A DNA stretch of 5,689 nucleotides from Hyphomicrobiales bacterium (GTDB lineage Bacteria > Pseudomonadota > Alphaproteobacteria > Rhizobiales > JAJFHR01): contig JAJFHR010000024.1 of the NCBI GenBank assembly GCA_021775515.1, forward strand, positions 1-5,689, read 5' to 3'. The position numbers and the translations under genes were made by a program. Position 1 is the first letter of the stretch. Each line of letters begins with the position of its first letter. The notes under the pieces are model-generated. The model saw nothing but the letters and a program-made list of their open reading frames with translations, did no database searches and had not been told where the DNA came from. Below, piece by piece: positions 4,702-5,689 of this stretch.

Positions 4702-5689
4702 ATGATACGCAAAGGATTATCAATAGCCGCAATTTTGGTTGCCGCAATTTCCTGGATGGCGGGAAACGCATTTGCCGGCAAGGCGGATGACACGCTGGTG
4801 TGGACTACCGACCGGGAAGCAACGGTCGCAGACCCATATTTCAACAACACTCGTGAACTCGTGATCATGGGCCATATGGCCTGGGACGGCCTGCTGTTCC
4901 GCAATGTTGAAAGCGGCGAGTTTGAACCGCTGCTGGCAACCTCGTGGACCTGGAAAGACAATGTCACGCTCGATCTGGAATTGCGCCAGGGCGTAAAATT
5001 CCATGACGGCTCTGATTTTGATGCCGACGATGTAGTTTACACGGTTAATTTTACGTCCAATAAAGACAATGGCGTTCTCACCTATAAAAACGTCTCGTGG
5101 ATGAAAAGCGCTGAAAAACTCGGTCCCTACAAAGTCCGGCTAAATCTCAAAAAACCATTTCCGGCAGCATTGGCCTTTTTGTCAAATGTCGTCTTTATTA
5201 TGCCGTCAGGTCTCTATGACAGCGCGCCGATGAAGGCAGACGGCAAAAAGGATTTCGGCGCTGTTAAACCAGTTGGCACCGGTCCTTATGTCATTACTGA
5301 AATCAAGGCCGGCCAGCATATCATCATGAAGAAAAACACCAATTATTTTGATGGCAGCCCAAAAGGCAAACCTCAGATTGGTACAATTACCTTCCGCACA
5401 ATCAAGGAAATGAACACCCAGATTGCCGAATTGCTTACCGGCGGCATCGACTGGATGTGGGACGTCCCCAAGGACCAGGCCGAACGGCTGGCCGAAAATT
5501 CCTCCATCACGGTTGAAAACGCCAAAACAATGCGGGTGTCGTACCTGGCTTTTGACGTCGATGGCAGCTCCAACACCAAGGTTTTTCGAAACAAAAAAGT
5601 CCGCATGGCAGTTGCCCATGCAATCAACCGGGAATCAATCACCAAAAACTTGGTGGGACCGGCTTCGGTAGTGATCCCGTCGGCCTGCC
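4702..5689 (+). CDS. Family-5 extracellular solute-binding protein of an ABC importer, 3' end cut by the window
   Basis: This is the periplasmic binding component of an ABC importer of the peptide/nickel/opine type (SBP_bac_5). The frame is open from ATG 4702 to the window end, 329 codons; family members are usually about 500-550 residues. A signal peptide is clear: RK at 3-4, a hydrophobic core at about 6-20, and a likely cleavage after AFA (23-25), with no lipobox cysteine. The mature part carries the family landmarks in order: an N-terminal domain starting TLVWTTDRE (31-39), LRQGVKFHDGSDFDADDVVYT (94-114), VGTGPY (191-196), and VRMAVAHAINRESI (300-313). A strong Shine-Dalgarno supports the start. 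Permease and ATPase genes would be expected downstream, outside the window. The cargo cannot be read from sequence: family members bind peptides, opines, heme, nickel chelates, glutathione or amino-acid derivatives. The neighbouring racemase-family and DadA genes favour an amino-acid-derived or dipeptide-like ligand (inference). Confidence 0.93.
   Translation, partial: MIRKGLSIAAILVAAISWMAGNAFAGKADDTLVWTTDREATVADPYFNNTRELVIMGHMAWDGLLFRNVESGEFEPLLATSWTWKDNVTLDLELRQGVKFHDGSDFDADDVVYTVNFTSNKDNGVLTYKNVSWMKSAEKLGPYKVRLNLKKPFPAALAFLSNVVFIMPSGLYDSAPMKADGKKDFGAVKPVGTGPYVITEIKAGQHIIMKKNTNYFDGSPKGKPQIGTITFRTIKEMNTQIAELLTGGIDWMWDVPKDQAERLAENSSITVENAKTMRVSYLAFDVDGSSNTKVFRNKKVRMAVAHAINRESITKNLVGPASVVIPSAC

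Noticed and set aside
5206..5645. Minus-strand open frames opposite the solute-binding protein gene
   Set aside because: The plus frame is continuous from a signal peptide through the family-5 motifs to the window end, so these are shadows.

Overview
The window looks like chromosomal DNA of an alphaproteobacterium. This rests on the zur-znuC arrangement, the HDHERC-type N-terminus of the Zur protein, an AT-rich GTTATA-N-TATAAC operator, and catabolic genes of a type common in Rhizobiales and marine alphaproteobacteria. Genes have mid-range GC and intergenic DNA is very AT-rich. The assignment comes from protein features only; no rRNA or other marker is present. I see no tRNA, CRISPR array, IS element or phage gene.

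Left part (1-1393), zinc homeostasis. On the minus strand, zur (757-1236) is followed after 13 nt by znuC (743 down to the window edge). Zur is the zinc-sensing repressor and ZnuC is the ATPase of the high-affinity zinc importer; the permease ZnuB would be expected beyond position 1. The zur start faces dadA, and the gap between them carries a 6+1+6 palindrome at 1287-1299 that matches a Zur box, with a TATAAT inside it.

Middle part (1394-3503), amino-acid-type catabolism on the plus strand. A DadA-like FAD-dependent D-amino acid dehydrogenase is followed by an Asp/Glu racemase superfamily protein with both catalytic cysteines, closest by motif to the EutA/maleate isomerase branch. A 12-bp interrupted hairpin covers the last codons of dadA.

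Right part (3500-5689), regulator and uptake. An IclR-family regulator lies on the minus strand and converges on the racemase gene so tightly that the two stop codons share bases. Divergent from it, after a 377-nt gap, begins a secreted family-5 solute-binding protein of an ABC importer, cut by the window end. The gap holds two copies of a 15-nt element (14 of 15 identical), one before each divergent gene. These are the best candidates for the regulator's own operators. The gap also contains a 70-bp island of about 57% GC between flanks of about 22% GC; on the minus strand it reads as a membrane-protein-like peptide and may be a gene remnant.

Model (inference): the solute-binding protein and its unseen permeases import an amino-acid-like compound, the racemase-family enzyme changes its stereochemistry or isomeric form, DadA oxidatively deaminates the D-form to a 2-oxoacid, and the IclR protein senses the compound. 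The substrate cannot be named from this window.
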